Below, one piece after another: positions 8,782 through 18,187 of a stretch of 64,000 nt of DNA (its first letter is position 1; every line of letters begins with the position of its first letter). A program made the translations under genes and the position numbers. The notes beneath the pieces are model-generated. The model was not told where the DNA came from. It made no database searches and worked only from the letters and a program-made list of their open reading frames with translations. This stretch comes from CAYNSB01 sp964399625 (lineage in GTDB: Bacteria; Planctomycetota; Phycisphaerae; Phycisphaerales; UBA1924). The stretch covers positions 3,779 through 67,778 of the forward strand of contig CAYNSB010000012.1 of the NCBI GenBank assembly GCA_964399625.1. The letters are read 5' to 3'.

Positions 8782-9210
8782 ATGTACACCGTCGCTGATG
8801 TGCTCCGCACCAAGGGACGTGCTGTTCACACGATCGACCCGGAGGCCAGCGCCCTCGAAGCGGCCCAGCGCATGAACGAGCGCCGAATCGGCTCGCTGCT
8901 CGTCGTCCGCGCCGGGCGCATCATGGGCATCGTCAGCGAGCGCGACGTCATGACGCGCCTGGTCGCGCGCGAGCGCTCCCCCGCGACCACCACCGTCGAG
9001 CAGATCATGACGCCCGATGTCTACGTCACCTCGCCCCACACGCTGCTCGCCGATCTGCGCGAGGTGATGCACGCACGCCGCATCCGCCACGTGCCCGTCC
9101 TCGACCAGGGCGAGATCGCCGGCCTCGTCTCGCTGGGCGACCTCAACGTCGCCAACATCCGCGTGCTCACCCAGACCATCGGCTTTCTCGAGGGGTACAT
9201 CGCCGGCTGA
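8782..9210 (+). CDS. Protein with paired CBS domains
   Basis: A 142-residue protein made of two CBS domains and little else. The first runs from about 5 to 65, with IGSLLVVRAGRIMGIVSERDVMTRLV, and the second from about 75 to 130, with MTPDVYVTSPHTLLADLREVM and IRHVPVLDQGEIAGLVSLGDL. CBS pairs bind adenosine nucleotides and usually sense energy state, but stand-alone versions have no assigned output. ATG 8782 is chosen because GGGAGGG precedes it by a few bases and upstream sequence is not domain-like. Confidence 0.9.
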   Translation: MYTVADVLRTKGRAVHTIDPEASALEAAQRMNERRIGSLLVVRAGRIMGIVSERDVMTRLVARERSPATTTVEQIMTPDVYVTSPHTLLADLREVMHARRIRHVPVLDQGEIAGLVSLGDLNVANIRVLTQTIGFLEGYIAG

Positions 9211-9217
9211 GCGGGCG

Positions 9218-9535
9218 CTACCTCCCGCCCAGGTGCAGCCCCACGATCCCGATCGCGATCACGCCGATCGACACCAGCTTCAACGCGCTCGCCGGCTCCT
9301 TGAACCACACGATCCCCGCGACCGCGATGATCGCCGCGCCGCTCCCGGCCCAGACCGCGTACGCCACGCCGACCTCCATCCTCCGCGTCGCCTGAGACAG
9401 CAGCACCAGGCTCAACGCGTACAGCACGATCGTCGCCCCCGTCGCCCACGGACGCGTCAGCCCGTTCGACGCCTTCATCGAGATCGCCCACCCCGCCTCG
9501 GCCACGATCGCCAGAACCAGATACAGCGTGGTCAT
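9218..9535 (-). CDS. Small multidrug resistance (EmrE/SugE-type) transporter
   Basis: A 105-residue inner-membrane protein with four predicted helices. The first contains the essential glutamate in IVAEAGWAISMKAS, followed by the family pattern YAVWAGSGAAIIAVAG in helix 3. The family exchanges protons for cationic drugs, polyamines or guanidinium; the substrate cannot be told from sequence. It converges with the CBS gene, with only 7 bases between the stops. Confidence 0.88.
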   Translation of the reverse strand: MTTLYLVLAIVAEAGWAISMKASNGLTRPWATGATIVLYALSLVLLSQATRRMEVGVAYAVWAGSGAAIIAVAGIVWFKEPASALKLVSIGVIAIGIVGLHLGGR

Positions 9536-9560
9536 GCTCGCATCCTACCGCTCATGCCTT

Positions 9561-9582
9561 TCAGAGGCCCAAGCGGAAGCGC
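9561..9582 (+). repeat. Dispersed repeat AGAGGCCCAAGCGG, copy 1
   Basis: The stretch TCAGAGGCCCAAGCGGAAGC belongs to a short family also found at 15107-15124, 24122-24146 and 33315-33340, and inverted at 43473-43495 and 53754-53775. All copies sit at gene ends or in intergenic DNA. Confidence 0.6.
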
Positions 9583-9752
9583 CGTGCCGCACAGGTGCAT
9601 CGACTCTCCAAGCCGACCCCGTTGCTCTGGTTCGTCGGCCCTCCGAGCCGATCCTCCCGCTTCTTCCTCACCTCTTTGCCTTTCATTTTCTTCTTTGCCT
9701 TCTCATCCGCCTCTGCGTCTCTGCGGCGAATCTCTCTTCCCTAAACTGCCCC

Positions 9753-12059
9753 ATGCCCGCGCCGCGCCCCTTCGAGGTCGTCTCATCCTTCGCGCCCATG
9801 GGCGACCAGCCCGCCGCGATCGACGCCCTCGTCTCCACGCTCTCCGCGGGCAAGCCCGCCGCGTGCCTCCTGGGCGCCACCGGCACGGGCAAGACCTTCA
9901 CGATGGCCCACACCATCGCGCGCCTGCAGAAGCCCACGCTCATCATCAGCCACAACAAGACTCTCGCCGCCCAGCTCTACGAGGAGCTCCGCGAGTTCCT
10001 GCCCCACAACGCCGTCTCGTACTTCGTCTCCTACTACGACTACTACCAGCCCGAGGCCTACATCCCCGCGCGAGACATCTACATCGAGAAGGACAGCTCC
10101 CGCAACGACGACCTCGATCGCCTCCGCCTCTCGGCCACCTCCAACATCCTCTCCCGCCGCGACACCGTCGTCGTCGCCTCCGTCTCCTGCATCTTCGGGC
10201 TCGGCTCGCCCCAGGCCTACGGCGACCGCGTCCTCACCATCACCCGCGGCTCGCCCATCAACCGCCGATCCTTCATGCTCGCCCTCACCGCGATGCAGTA
10301 CCAGCGCGCCGAGACCGAGTTCAAGCGAGGCACCTACCGCGTCCGCGGCGATTCCATCGAGATCCACCCCGCCTACGAGAACTACGCCCTCCGCATCGAC
10401 ACCGCCGACGGCTTCACCGACGAGATCTCACGCATCGAGCTCTTCAACCCAACCTCGGGCGAGGTCCTCGCCGAGGAGAAGCAGTTCTTCCTCTTCCCCG
10501 CCGTCCACTACGTCATGCCCGAGGACCAGCTCCAGCCCATCCTCACCCAGATCCGCGCCGACCTCGACGCCCGCGTCATGGAGCTGCGACACCAGGGCAA
10601 GCTCCTCGAGGCCCAGCGACTCCTCGGTCGCACCAAGTACGACCTGGAGATGATCGAGGAGGTCGGCTACTGCTCGGGCATCGAGAACTACTCACGCTAC
10701 TTCGACGGGCGACAGCCCGGCGAACGCCCGTACTGCCTCATGGACTACTTCGAGCACGCGCCCCCCGCCGAGGGCGCCCAGGCCCACGACTCGGCCCAGC
10801 GCCGCCAGGGCGCGCCCGGCGCCTGGCGCCACCCCGATGACGCGCGCCCAACCGCCCCCTCCAATCTCCGCGACTGGCTCCTCATCATCGACGAGTCCCA
10901 CGTCACCCTCCCCCAGATCCGCGCCATGTACCACGGCGACCGCAACCGCAAGGAGGTCCTTGTCGAGCACGGCTTCCGTCTCCCCGCCGCCCTCGACAAT
11001 CGCCCGCTGAAGTTCGAGGAGTTCGAGTCGATCGTCCCCCAGATCCTCTTCGTCTCCGCCACGCCCGGCCCCTACGAGCTCACACGCACCGCCGGCGAGG
11101 TCGCCGAGCAGATCATCCGGCCCACGGGCCTCCTCGACCCCGAGATCGAGGTCCGCCCCGCCAAGGGCCAGGTCCCCGATCTCATCGAGCGCTGCCGCGA
11201 GCGCGCCGCGCGAGGCGAGCGCGTCCTTGTCACCGCGCTCACCAAGAAACTCTGCGAGGACCTCACCAACTACCTCGACGAGCAGGGCCTCCGCGTCCGC
11301 TACCTGCACTCGGAGATCGAAACGCTCGAGCGCCTGGAGATCCTCACGGACCTGCGCACCGGCGAGTTCGACGTGCTCGTGGGCGTGAACCTCCTCCGCG
11401 AGGGCCTCGACCTGCCCGAGGTCTCGCTCGTGTGCATCCTCGACGCCGACAAGGAGGGCTTCCTCCGCTCGCCCACCTCGCTCATCCAGCAGATGGGACG
11501 CGCCGCACGCAACGTCAACGCCCGCGTCGTCATGTACGCCGACAAGATGACCCCCGCGATGCAGGCCGCGATCGAGGAGACCGAGCGCCGCCGCGCCAAG
11601 CAGCTCGCCTACAACGCCGCCCACAACATCACGCCCACCACGATCCGCAAGGGCATCCGCCGCGGCATGCAGGACGAGCTCGCCGCCAAGCGCGCCGCAC
11701 GCCAATCCATGAAGGACCAGGAGCCCGAGTACGACGTGCACGAGCTCTCCCGAACCCTCGAGAGCGAGATGCTCGACGCCGCACAGTCACTCGAGTTCGA
11801 GAAGGCCGCCGCCATGCGCGACCAGCTCAACATCCTCAAGCGCGAGTTCAAGGTCAACACCGCCGTGCCCGGCTCCGAGGTCGCCGCCGGCGTTCCCTCC
11901 GAGGACGGCCCGCCGGACGGCGAGCACGCCGCACGCCACTCCAAGAAGATCAAACGCTCCGAGCTCGAGGCCCTCATGTCCGGCAAGTCCTCGCGCAAGC
12001 GACCGGGCATGCCCGGCACACGCGTCGTCAAACGCTCGAAGAAGTCCCGCGGCGCGTGA
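9753..12059 (+). CDS. uvrB: Excinuclease ABC subunit B
   Basis: UvrB is the helicase-like damage-verification subunit of nucleotide excision repair, loaded by UvrA and recruiting UvrC. The 768-residue protein has Walker A GATGTGKT at about 41-48, the beta-hairpin region YYDYYQPEAYIP, the DESH box in IIDESHVT, motif V/VI GVNLLREGLDLPE and QQMGRAARN, and a C-terminal UVR coiled coil (LEFEKAAAMRDQL). The start at 9753 gives the family N-terminus. About 38 residues are inserted between DYF and DWLLIIDESH. A basic lysine/arginine tail follows the UVR motif. Confidence 0.96.
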   Translation: MPAPRPFEVVSSFAPMGDQPAAIDALVSTLSAGKPAACLLGATGTGKTFTMAHTIARLQKPTLIISHNKTLAAQLYEELREFLPHNAVSYFVSYYDYYQPEAYIPARDIYIEKDSSRNDDLDRLRLSATSNILSRRDTVVVASVSCIFGLGSPQAYGDRVLTITRGSPINRRSFMLALTAMQYQRAETEFKRGTYRVRGDSIEIHPAYENYALRIDTADGFTDEISRIELFNPTSGEVLAEEKQFFLFPAVHYVMPEDQLQPILTQIRADLDARVMELRHQGKLLEAQRLLGRTKYDLEMIEEVGYCSGIENYSRYFDGRQPGERPYCLMDYFEHAPPAEGAQAHDSAQRRQGAPGAWRHPDDARPTAPSNLRDWLLIIDESHVTLPQIRAMYHGDRNRKEVLVEHGFRLPAALDNRPLKFEEFESIVPQILFVSATPGPYELTRTAGEVAEQIIRPTGLLDPEIEVRPAKGQVPDLIERCRERAARGERVLVTALTKKLCEDLTNYLDEQGLRVRYLHSEIETLERLEILTDLRTGEFDVLVGVNLLREGLDLPEVSLVCILDADKEGFLRSPTSLIQQMGRAARNVNARVVMYADKMTPAMQAAIEETERRRAKQLAYNAAHNITPTTIRKGIRRGMQDELAAKRAARQSMKDQEPEYDVHELSRTLESEMLDAAQSLEFEKAAAMRDQLNILKREFKVNTAVPGSEVAAGVPSEDGPPDGEHAARHSKKIKRSELEALMSGKSSRKRPGMPGTRVVKRSKKSRGA

Positions 12060-12211
12060 TCCGTGCCTCCCGCGCGGGGGAGGTGCCGCGATTCGATCGC
12101 GACGGAGGGGGTACAAGAAAGCGCAGAATCGCCACGCCCGGGATGAGTGAAGGCGCGGACGAACGAGTCCCGCGGATCGTCCCACCGTCTCTCCGTCTCT
12201 ATCCTCTCCTC

Positions 12212-12373
12212 ATGCGCTCCCGCGTCCGCGAGAACCTCGCCTTCTACGCCATCGGCGTCGCCATCGGCCTGTGCATCGTCGGCACCCTCATGCTCGTGCG
12301 CAGGCAGATGGCGCACCCTCCGCAGCCAGTGCAGACGCCCCAGCCGACTCCCGCCCAACCGGTCGCGAAGTAA
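12212..12373 (+). CDS. Small single-span membrane protein
   Basis: A 53-residue ORF with a basic N-terminus (MRSRVREN), one hydrophobic span (LAFYAIGVAIGLCIVGTLMLV), and a proline/glutamine-rich C-terminal tail. Codons end in G or C, like genuine genes here. It is preceded by a pyrimidine-rich CGTCTCT stretch and no obvious Shine-Dalgarno. No family is recognised. Confidence 0.5.
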   Translation: MRSRVRENLAFYAIGVAIGLCIVGTLMLVRRQMAHPPQPVQTPQPTPAQPVAK

Positions 12374-12433
12374 GCGCGGTCCACCGATTCGGGCCCACAC
12401 CGTCTCTTCGTCTCTTGATCTCTTCGTCTCTTC

Positions 12434-13903
12434 CTAATGCGCATTCCGGTGCACGAACCCGCGGAACATCGTCAGCCACAAGATCCGCAGGTCGAACCCC
12501 AGCGACCAGTGCCGAACGTAGAACAGGTCGTACTGGATGCGCTTCCGCAGGCTCGTATCGCCACGCAGCCCGTTCACCTGCGCCCACCCCGTGATCCCCG
12601 CCTTCACGTGCTGACGCAGCATGTACCCGCGCCAGTCCTCCCGGAACTTCTCGATCAGCTCGGGCCGTTCGGGCCGCGGGCCGACGAGCGACATCTGCCC
12701 CTTGAGCACGTTGATCAATTGCGGCAGCTCGTCCAGGCTCGTCCGCCGCAGCCACCGCCCCACGGGCGTGATCCGCGGATCGTCCCGCTGCGTCCACCCG
12801 TTCTTCAGCGCCGCCCACGGGTGCACCTCGTCGCCCACCTGGTACATCGTCCGGAACTTGTAGATCTTGAACGTCCGCGTCCCGAGGCTCACGCGACGCT
12901 GCTTGAAGATCACCGGCCCCTTCGAGCTCGCCCGCACCGCCACCGCGATCGCCAGCAGCAGCGGGCTGAACACCACCAGCCCCAGCACCGATCCCACGAT
13001 GTCCACCGCACGCTTGCTCAGACCGCCCAGCCCCGTCGAGGGATTCTCGCGGTAACTCAGGATCGGCATCCCGTCCAGCTCGTTCACCACCATCCGCTGC
13101 GACACAAACCGCGGGTGCACGTCCGGCACGATCCGCACATCCAGCGCGAACCGCTCGAGCCGCTCCAGCACGCCCGGCACTGCCGCCGCCTGCGCGTTGG
13201 GCAGCGCAAGATACACCGCGTCCACGCGCCGCTCACGCAGCGTCACTTCAAGCTCGTCCAGCCCTCCAAACACCGGCTTCTCAAGGCACGACTCGCGGTT
13301 GGTCCGCGGGTGATGGCTCACGAAGTACGCCACGTGCAAGCCCGTCCAGTCGTTGCGCTCAAGAGTGCGCGCCACGATCTGTCCCAGGCGCCCAACGCCC
13401 ACCACCGCGACGTGCCGAAGGTTCCGCCCGCGACGCCGCAGCGCCCGCAGACCCAGCCGGAACGCCGCGCGATGCACGCCCAGCATCATCGGCAGCAGCA
13501 CCGCCAGCGCCAGCACCTGCACGCGCCCGCCATCCACGCTCGCGCCCGCCAGCGTCACGCGCGGGCCCGTGCCCATCACCGCCGCGTTGCCCACCGCCCA
13601 CAGCAGAACGATCACCACCACGATCGACGCCGCGCTCGTCTTGAGGATCGCCCACTGCTCGGACACGATCGAGCGATCGCGCCGCGCCCGGTACATCCGC
13701 ATCCCCCACATCGTCAGCAGAACCACCGGCACCACGAACAGCAGCAGCGGCCCGCGCACCCACTGCTCCCACGACCGCCCGGGGAACGACCCCTCGACCA
13801 CCAGCCGGCGCACCGCCCACGCCGTCGCGCACGCCAGCGCAACCACCGCGCCATCCGCCGCCGCAAGAAGCGACACGAACAGCTGGTGCTGCTGCTTGAC
13901 CAC
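12434..13903 (-). CDS. Polyprenyl-phosphate sugar phosphotransferase (WcaJ/WbaP type)
   Basis: This membrane enzyme moves a sugar-1-phosphate, often glucose or galactose, from a nucleotide sugar to undecaprenyl phosphate, the first step of exopolysaccharide assembly. The 489-residue protein has four N-terminal spans, a central Rossmann-like region (VAVVGVGRLGQIVARTL), and a C-terminal bacterial sugar transferase domain with KRAVDIVGSVLGL, YKFRTM, RRTSLDELPQLINVLKGQMSLVGPRP in parts, and GITGWAQVNGLRG. The start is GTG 13903, with GGAGGG upstream. No other polysaccharide genes are adjacent. Confidence 0.92.
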   Translation of the reverse strand: MVKQQHQLFVSLLAAADGAVVALACATAWAVRRLVVEGSFPGRSWEQWVRGPLLLFVVPVVLLTMWGMRMYRARRDRSIVSEQWAILKTSAASIVVVIVLLWAVGNAAVMGTGPRVTLAGASVDGGRVQVLALAVLLPMMLGVHRAAFRLGLRALRRRGRNLRHVAVVGVGRLGQIVARTLERNDWTGLHVAYFVSHHPRTNRESCLEKPVFGGLDELEVTLRERRVDAVYLALPNAQAAAVPGVLERLERFALDVRIVPDVHPRFVSQRMVVNELDGMPILSYRENPSTGLGGLSKRAVDIVGSVLGLVVFSPLLLAIAVAVRASSKGPVIFKQRRVSLGTRTFKIYKFRTMYQVGDEVHPWAALKNGWTQRDDPRITPVGRWLRRTSLDELPQLINVLKGQMSLVGPRPERPELIEKFREDWRGYMLRQHVKAGITGWAQVNGLRGDTSLRKRIQYDLFYVRHWSLGFDLRILWLTMFRGFVHRNAH

Positions 13904-14079
13904 GCCCGGGACCCTCCGCGCAGGCTTGCCTTCTCAACCCTCGGCGTCGCCACGTGCCCCCACGCAACGCCGTCGCCCGTCCCCCGTCAACCGCTACTGT
14001 CGCCCGACCCCGACGCGCTGTCAACCCCGCATCCACGTTTCATCAACGTTCGGCATCCCGAACACGCGCGCCCCCGCGA

Positions 14080-15045
14080 TCACGATCCCCATTCAGGCCC
14101 CGAGCGCGGCGAGCCGCCCCGCGCGCTGATCCGTTCCAGCGCCGCCCGATCCTCCGCCGACAGCACGCTCCCATCGGGCGTCACGATTTTCAGAACGGCG
14201 AACAGGTCCCCCGTATTGCCCGCCGCGTCCGCGATTCCCTTCCCCCGCAGCCGCAGCTTCCGCCCGCTCCCGCTCCCCGCCGGCACCATCATGTTCACCG
14301 ATCCCTCGAGCGTCGGCACGGACACCTCCGCGCCCAGCGTCGCCTCCGCGATCGTCAGCGGAAGATCGAGATACAGGTTCAGCACGCCCGCCTCCGCCCC
14401 ATCCTCACGCCCGCGCCGGAACAGCGGGTGCCCGCCCACGCGCACGCGCAGGATCAACTCCGTCTCACCCGACACGCGCACGCGCAGCCGCGCCCCGTCC
14501 GCGATCCCCTTGGGAACCTTCACCTCCACCGTCTTGTACTGCCCATCCTCCGACACGCGCAGCGTCTCGGTCCCGCCGCGCACCGCCGTCATGAACGTCA
14601 CCTCAAGGTCCCGCTCGATCGTCGAGGGCTCCTCGCGCCCCGCCGCCCGCCCACGCGTCGCCTTGCCGCGCGAGCGCGCCGCCGCCTCCGCGAACGGCCC
14701 GCCCATCCCTGCCCCGCCCTGACCACCAAAGAACGCGTCGAACATGTCCTCGAAGTCCTCGAACTTCGAGCCGCTCGAGCTCGCCGCCGACTGCCAGTTG
14801 AACGGCGACCCCGCCCCCCGCGCCCCATCGCTCACCGTCCCGAACTGGTCATACTGCCGGCGCTTGCCCGCGTCCGACAGCACGTCGTACGCCTCTTGGA
14901 TCTCCGCGAACTTCGCCGTCGCGTCCGGGCCCTTGTTCACGTCGGGATGGAACTTGCGAGCCAGCGCCCGGTACGCCTTGCGGATGTCCTCATCGCTCGC
15001 CCCGCGCGAAATCCCCAGCACTTCGTAATAGTCGCGCTTGCCCAT
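14080..15045 (-). CDS. DnaJ-like co-chaperone without zinc finger (CbpA type)
   Basis: A 321-residue J-domain protein. The J domain at about 4-68 contains YYEVLGISRGA and the essential HPD in RKFHPDVNKGP. A glycine/serine/phenylalanine-rich linker follows (AASSSGSKFEDFEDMF...GGQGGAGMGG), then the two beta-rich substrate-binding domains and a C-terminal GKG motif region. The four CxxCxGxG zinc motifs of true DnaJ are absent, so this is the CbpA-like class that stimulates DnaK and may bind curved DNA. ATG 15045 gives the canonical start; the upstream extension is not domain-like. Confidence 0.88.
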   Translation of the reverse strand: MGKRDYYEVLGISRGASDEDIRKAYRALARKFHPDVNKGPDATAKFAEIQEAYDVLSDAGKRRQYDQFGTVSDGARGAGSPFNWQSAASSSGSKFEDFEDMFDAFFGGQGGAGMGGPFAEAAARSRGKATRGRAAGREEPSTIERDLEVTFMTAVRGGTETLRVSEDGQYKTVEVKVPKGIADGARLRVRVSGETELILRVRVGGHPLFRRGREDGAEAGVLNLYLDLPLTIAEATLGAEVSVPTLEGSVNMMVPAGSGSGRKLRLRGKGIADAAGNTGDLFAVLKIVTPDGSVLSAEDRAALERISARGGSPRSGPEWGS

Positions 15046-15106
15046 ATCGCATGATACGCAACACCCTCCCGCACCCGGACGTTCCCCGATCGAACGTGCC
15101 TCCCGC

Positions 15107-15124
15107 GGGCCCAAGCGGTAGCGC
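15107..15124 (+). repeat. Dispersed repeat AGAGGCCCAAGCGG, copy 2
   Basis: GGGCCCAAGCGGTAGCGC matches the core of the dispersed family seen at 9561. It lies in the 212-base region between the divergent DnaJ-like and 15258 genes. Confidence 0.5.
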
Positions 15125-15257
15125 AGGGCGGTTGCGCTCCATCGGTTCGAGCGCCGGGTGCAACGACCTGTCCTCTCGACCCCTATCCCGCGCTCTTATC
15201 TCGAGGTGACAGAGCCTTCCTTTCTGTTACATTCAGCGTTCGCAGGGGGACTCCACG

Positions 15258-15923
15258 ATGGGTGAACAAGAACCACGCCGTTCACGCCCGGGCGACGATC
15301 CGCTCGCGGAAACCGTCGCCGACATGCCCTCGCCCGTGGACGAGGACGCCGCGCCGTCCCAAGCGCCCGCCAAGCCACCGCCCAGCCCGCCCCCGCGCAA
15401 CTCCACCAAGGCCCCTCCGCTCTCCCGCGCTCCGCGCGTCGAAGAAGACCTCCGCCTCGCCGACGGCCCGACCGAGCGCTCGCGCGACGCCGCGACCAGG
15501 AACAACGACGTCGACCTCAATGAGGTGTTCGACAAGCCCGCGACGCCCAACGAGCGGGCCCGTCTCGATCTCGACGACCCCGAGGCCGGCCGCGTCCGCG
15601 CCGCACGCGAGCTCCGCATCGCGCGCAAGCAGGCCACCGCGGCACTCGCCTCCCCCTTCGGGCAGCTCGTCGTCGCGCTCGTGCTGCTCCTCGTCGGCGT
15701 CGCGCTCGCGATCATGGCGAGCATCGAGCAGACCACCCCCCTGCTCATCGCCGCGGGCATCGCCTTCCCCATCACGCTCTGGCTCGCCCACCGCCGCTAC
15801 CAGCGCTGGCTCGGGCACCGACGCTACATGTACCGCCTGCTCGAGACGCTGGGCGAGGACGTCAGCGAGTTCGACCCGCGCAAATCGACGCGCGCCGTGA
15901 AGGTACGAACGATCAAGAAGTAA
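15258..15923 (+). CDS. Two-span membrane protein with proline-rich N-terminus
   Basis: A 221-residue protein of unknown function. The first 125 residues are hydrophilic and low in complexity, with a proline-rich stretch (PAKPPPSPPPRN) and many charged residues. Two adjacent membrane spans follow at about 133-153 and 158-176 (LVVALVLLLVGVALAIMAS and TPLLIAAGIAFPITLWLA). A basic C-terminal segment (HRRYQRWLGHRRYMYRLLE) ends the protein. The start is supported by GCAGGGGGA about 8 bases upstream. The 3' neighbour cheV is convergent. Confidence 0.7.
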   Translation: MGEQEPRRSRPGDDPLAETVADMPSPVDEDAAPSQAPAKPPPSPPPRNSTKAPPLSRAPRVEEDLRLADGPTERSRDAATRNNDVDLNEVFDKPATPNERARLDLDDPEAGRVRAARELRIARKQATAALASPFGQLVVALVLLLVGVALAIMASIEQTTPLLIAAGIAFPITLWLAHRRYQRWLGHRRYMYRLLETLGEDVSEFDPRKSTRAVKVRTIKK

Positions 15924-15938
15924 CGCGCCGCCCGATCG

Positions 15939-16958
15939 TCACGCCGCCTTCCCCGTCTGCGCCACGCCCACCCGCTCGCCCTTGATCACCCGATCCACCA
16001 GACGCACCATCTCGTGCAGCTCCGGCTTGGGGATCTGAACGTCCGCGCCCACCTGCTCGCCCTTCTTCTTGTTGTCGTCGCTCACCAGCGACGAGAACAG
16101 GATCACCGGCACGTCCTTCGTCGCCCCGTGCCCCTTGATCCGCTTGGTCAGGTGAAGCCCGTCCATCCGCGGCATCTCGATGTCCGACACCACCGCCGAC
16201 ACGCGCTCCCCGCCCCTCTCGATCGCCTCCCACGCCGCCTGCCCGTCCGCGTACATCTCGATCTTCGCGTACCCCGAGAGCCGGAAGATCTTCGTGATGA
16301 TCGCCCGCATGAACGGCGAGTCCTCCGCCATCACCACGCGGTGCGCCTTGCGATCCACCCCAAGCGGATTGGGGACCTCCTCCACGCGCAACCGCTCCTC
16401 CATCAGGATCGCGTCCGCGACGGACTCAAAGTCCACCATCAGCACCAGCCGGTCCTTGATCTCGATGATCCCCGTCGTCGACGACGCCACGCTCGCCCCA
16501 TCGCCCTGCGTCGCCGCGAGCCCCGAAAGGTCCGGCGCCGGCCTCACCTTCTGCCAGCTCATGCGATAGATCTGCTCCACGCTCTCCACCAGGAACCCGC
16601 ACCGGTGCCCGTTGAACTCCGTGATGATCACCCGCCCCTCGCGCCCCACCCCATCCCCGTCCGCACTCGCCGTCGCGACCGACTTCAACTCAACCTCCGC
16701 GCTCGCCCCGCTCCCCGTCAGCCCAAGGTGCTTGCCCAGGTCGATCACCGGCAGCACCGCCCCGCGGATGTTCACCATGCCGATCACCGACGCGTGCTGC
16801 CCCGGGCACGGGATCGTCCGCACCGGACGCATCACCTCGCGCACCTTCGCCACGTTCACACCGAAGTGCCCGCCCCCCATCCCGAACACCAGCACCTCAA
16901 GCTCGTTCGTCCCCGCATCAAGCAGGATCTCGCCGGTCACGCTCGGGGTCTGGGTCAT
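15939..16958 (-). CDS. cheV: CheV-type chemotaxis coupling protein (CheW plus receiver)
   Basis: CheV couples chemoreceptors to CheA and carries its own phosphorylatable receiver. The 339-residue protein has an N-terminal CheW-like domain (FGVNVAKVREVMRP, IPCPGQHASVIGMVNIRG) to about residue 180, and a C-terminal receiver domain with VVMAEDSPFMRAII, the phosphoacceptor aspartate in VVSDIEMPRMDGLHL, and VILFSSLVSDDNKKKGEQVGAD. The N-terminus at ATG 16958 (MTQTPSVTGEIL) fits the family. No other chemotaxis gene is next to it, so partners must lie elsewhere. Confidence 0.9.
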   Translation of the reverse strand: MTQTPSVTGEILLDAGTNELEVLVFGMGGGHFGVNVAKVREVMRPVRTIPCPGQHASVIGMVNIRGAVLPVIDLGKHLGLTGSGASAEVELKSVATASADGDGVGREGRVIITEFNGHRCGFLVESVEQIYRMSWQKVRPAPDLSGLAATQGDGASVASSTTGIIEIKDRLVLMVDFESVADAILMEERLRVEEVPNPLGVDRKAHRVVMAEDSPFMRAIITKIFRLSGYAKIEMYADGQAAWEAIERGGERVSAVVSDIEMPRMDGLHLTKRIKGHGATKDVPVILFSSLVSDDNKKKGEQVGADVQIPKPELHEMVRLVDRVIKGERVGVAQTGKAA

Positions 16959-17173
16959 GGTCTGGCTCCGTGGATGGCACGCATCGCGCGCTCTGCACGT
17001 ATCGACCCAACGCGCCACGCCCTTCATCCCCACCCACACCCCAAACGGGGTGCGCTCCACGAGATCCCGTGCCCCGCTCCAATCTCGGTTCTTCATCAAA
17101 CCCTTTTCTTCGTTTCGCGTTCTGGTAGCCTCTTGCCATACGGCCCTTGACCGGGCCCGAGGAGAGACAAGCC

Positions 17174-18025
17174 ATGACGCACTTCCGTTCCGCGATCGCG
17201 TTCGCCGTTCTCAGCACCGCCACGGCCCATGCCTCGCTCACCCTGCTCCCCGCAGGACCAATGCTCGGCACGCACGCGGGCAACCTTGTGACCAACGGAT
17301 CCTTTGAGAATCCCAGCGGCGGGCCCGGCCCCCTCCTCGTCAACTGGGCCACAGGCTCCACCGGCACGCCCTTCGCCGTCCCGCCGGGATGGTCCTCCTC
17401 GGGCAGCCCCAACTCCTACGCCGTCTGGGGTCGCGACGGCGTCTCCTCGTTCCGCATCCGCAACTCCGACGTCATCCCCGATGGCGGCAACGCCCTCTAC
17501 TTCGGCAACGGCCAGGGCGCCATTCCCTCGCTCCCTCCCACCTTCAACCCGTCCGGCGAGGTCACCTTCCCCGGCACGCCCACCATCAGCACCGCGCCGG
17601 GCTTCCCCAACCCCGTCAAACTCTGGCAGACCGTCAACACACACCTCGCCCCCGCGTCCTCGTACATCCTCAGCTTCTGGGTCTCGGGCGAATCCTCGGG
17701 TTTCCCAGGGCCCGGCGGCATGTCCGACGGCATCTTCGGGTTCAAGGCCACCAACACCGAGGTTGGCGATCCCACCCGCTACTTCGTCGTCCCCGCCGGC
17801 GGCACCTCCACCTTCGGCGCCTCCAAGCGATTCGAGTTCACCTTCACCCCGCTCAACCCCTCGCTCCCCGTCATGCTCGAGTTCACCAACTTCGGGCACT
17901 TCAGCCTCAACGGCGGCACCACCGAGCTCGTCCTCGATGATGTCATCATCAACCCCGTCCCCGCACCCTCCGTCGGCGCCCTGGGCGCGCTCACCCTCGC
18001 CCTCGCCGCCCGCCGCCGTCGCTGA
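17174..18025 (+). CDS. Secreted protein with PEP-CTERM-like C-terminal tail
   Basis: A 283-residue exported protein. The signal peptide is MTHFRSAIAFAVLSTATAHA. Near the mature N-terminus, NLVTNGSFENP is a motif common at the start of DUF642-like or carbohydrate-binding-like beta domains; the rest is glycine, proline and serine rich. The C-terminus is a sorting-type tail: VPAPSVGALGALTLALAA followed by RRRR. In this phylum such tails are cut and anchored by exosortase-like enzymes, none of which is in this window. ATG 17174 is preceded by GGAGAGAC. Confidence 0.8.
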   Translation: MTHFRSAIAFAVLSTATAHASLTLLPAGPMLGTHAGNLVTNGSFENPSGGPGPLLVNWATGSTGTPFAVPPGWSSSGSPNSYAVWGRDGVSSFRIRNSDVIPDGGNALYFGNGQGAIPSLPPTFNPSGEVTFPGTPTISTAPGFPNPVKLWQTVNTHLAPASSYILSFWVSGESSGFPGPGGMSDGIFGFKATNTEVGDPTRYFVVPAGGTSTFGASKRFEFTFTPLNPSLPVMLEFTNFGHFSLNGGTTELVLDDVIINPVPAPSVGALGALTLALAARRRR

Positions 18026-18187
18026 GTCGGGCGCCACGACCCGCGTCGCTCGGGGTCGGGGCGCGCCAGAAAATCCGGACCAACGCCATCGACCGCGCGC
18101 TCGCGAACCAAGCCGCGGCGATTCGTCTGCGCGGCCCTTTCCCGTGAGACGGCGTCTCGGCGTCTGTCGTTCTCTCTGTCTCTTCTT

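Noticed and set aside
12437..14722. A 761-codon plus-strand frame opposite the sugar phosphotransferase and DnaJ-like genes.
   Set aside because: It is antisense to two well-supported genes and rich in proline, arginine and histidine with no domain.
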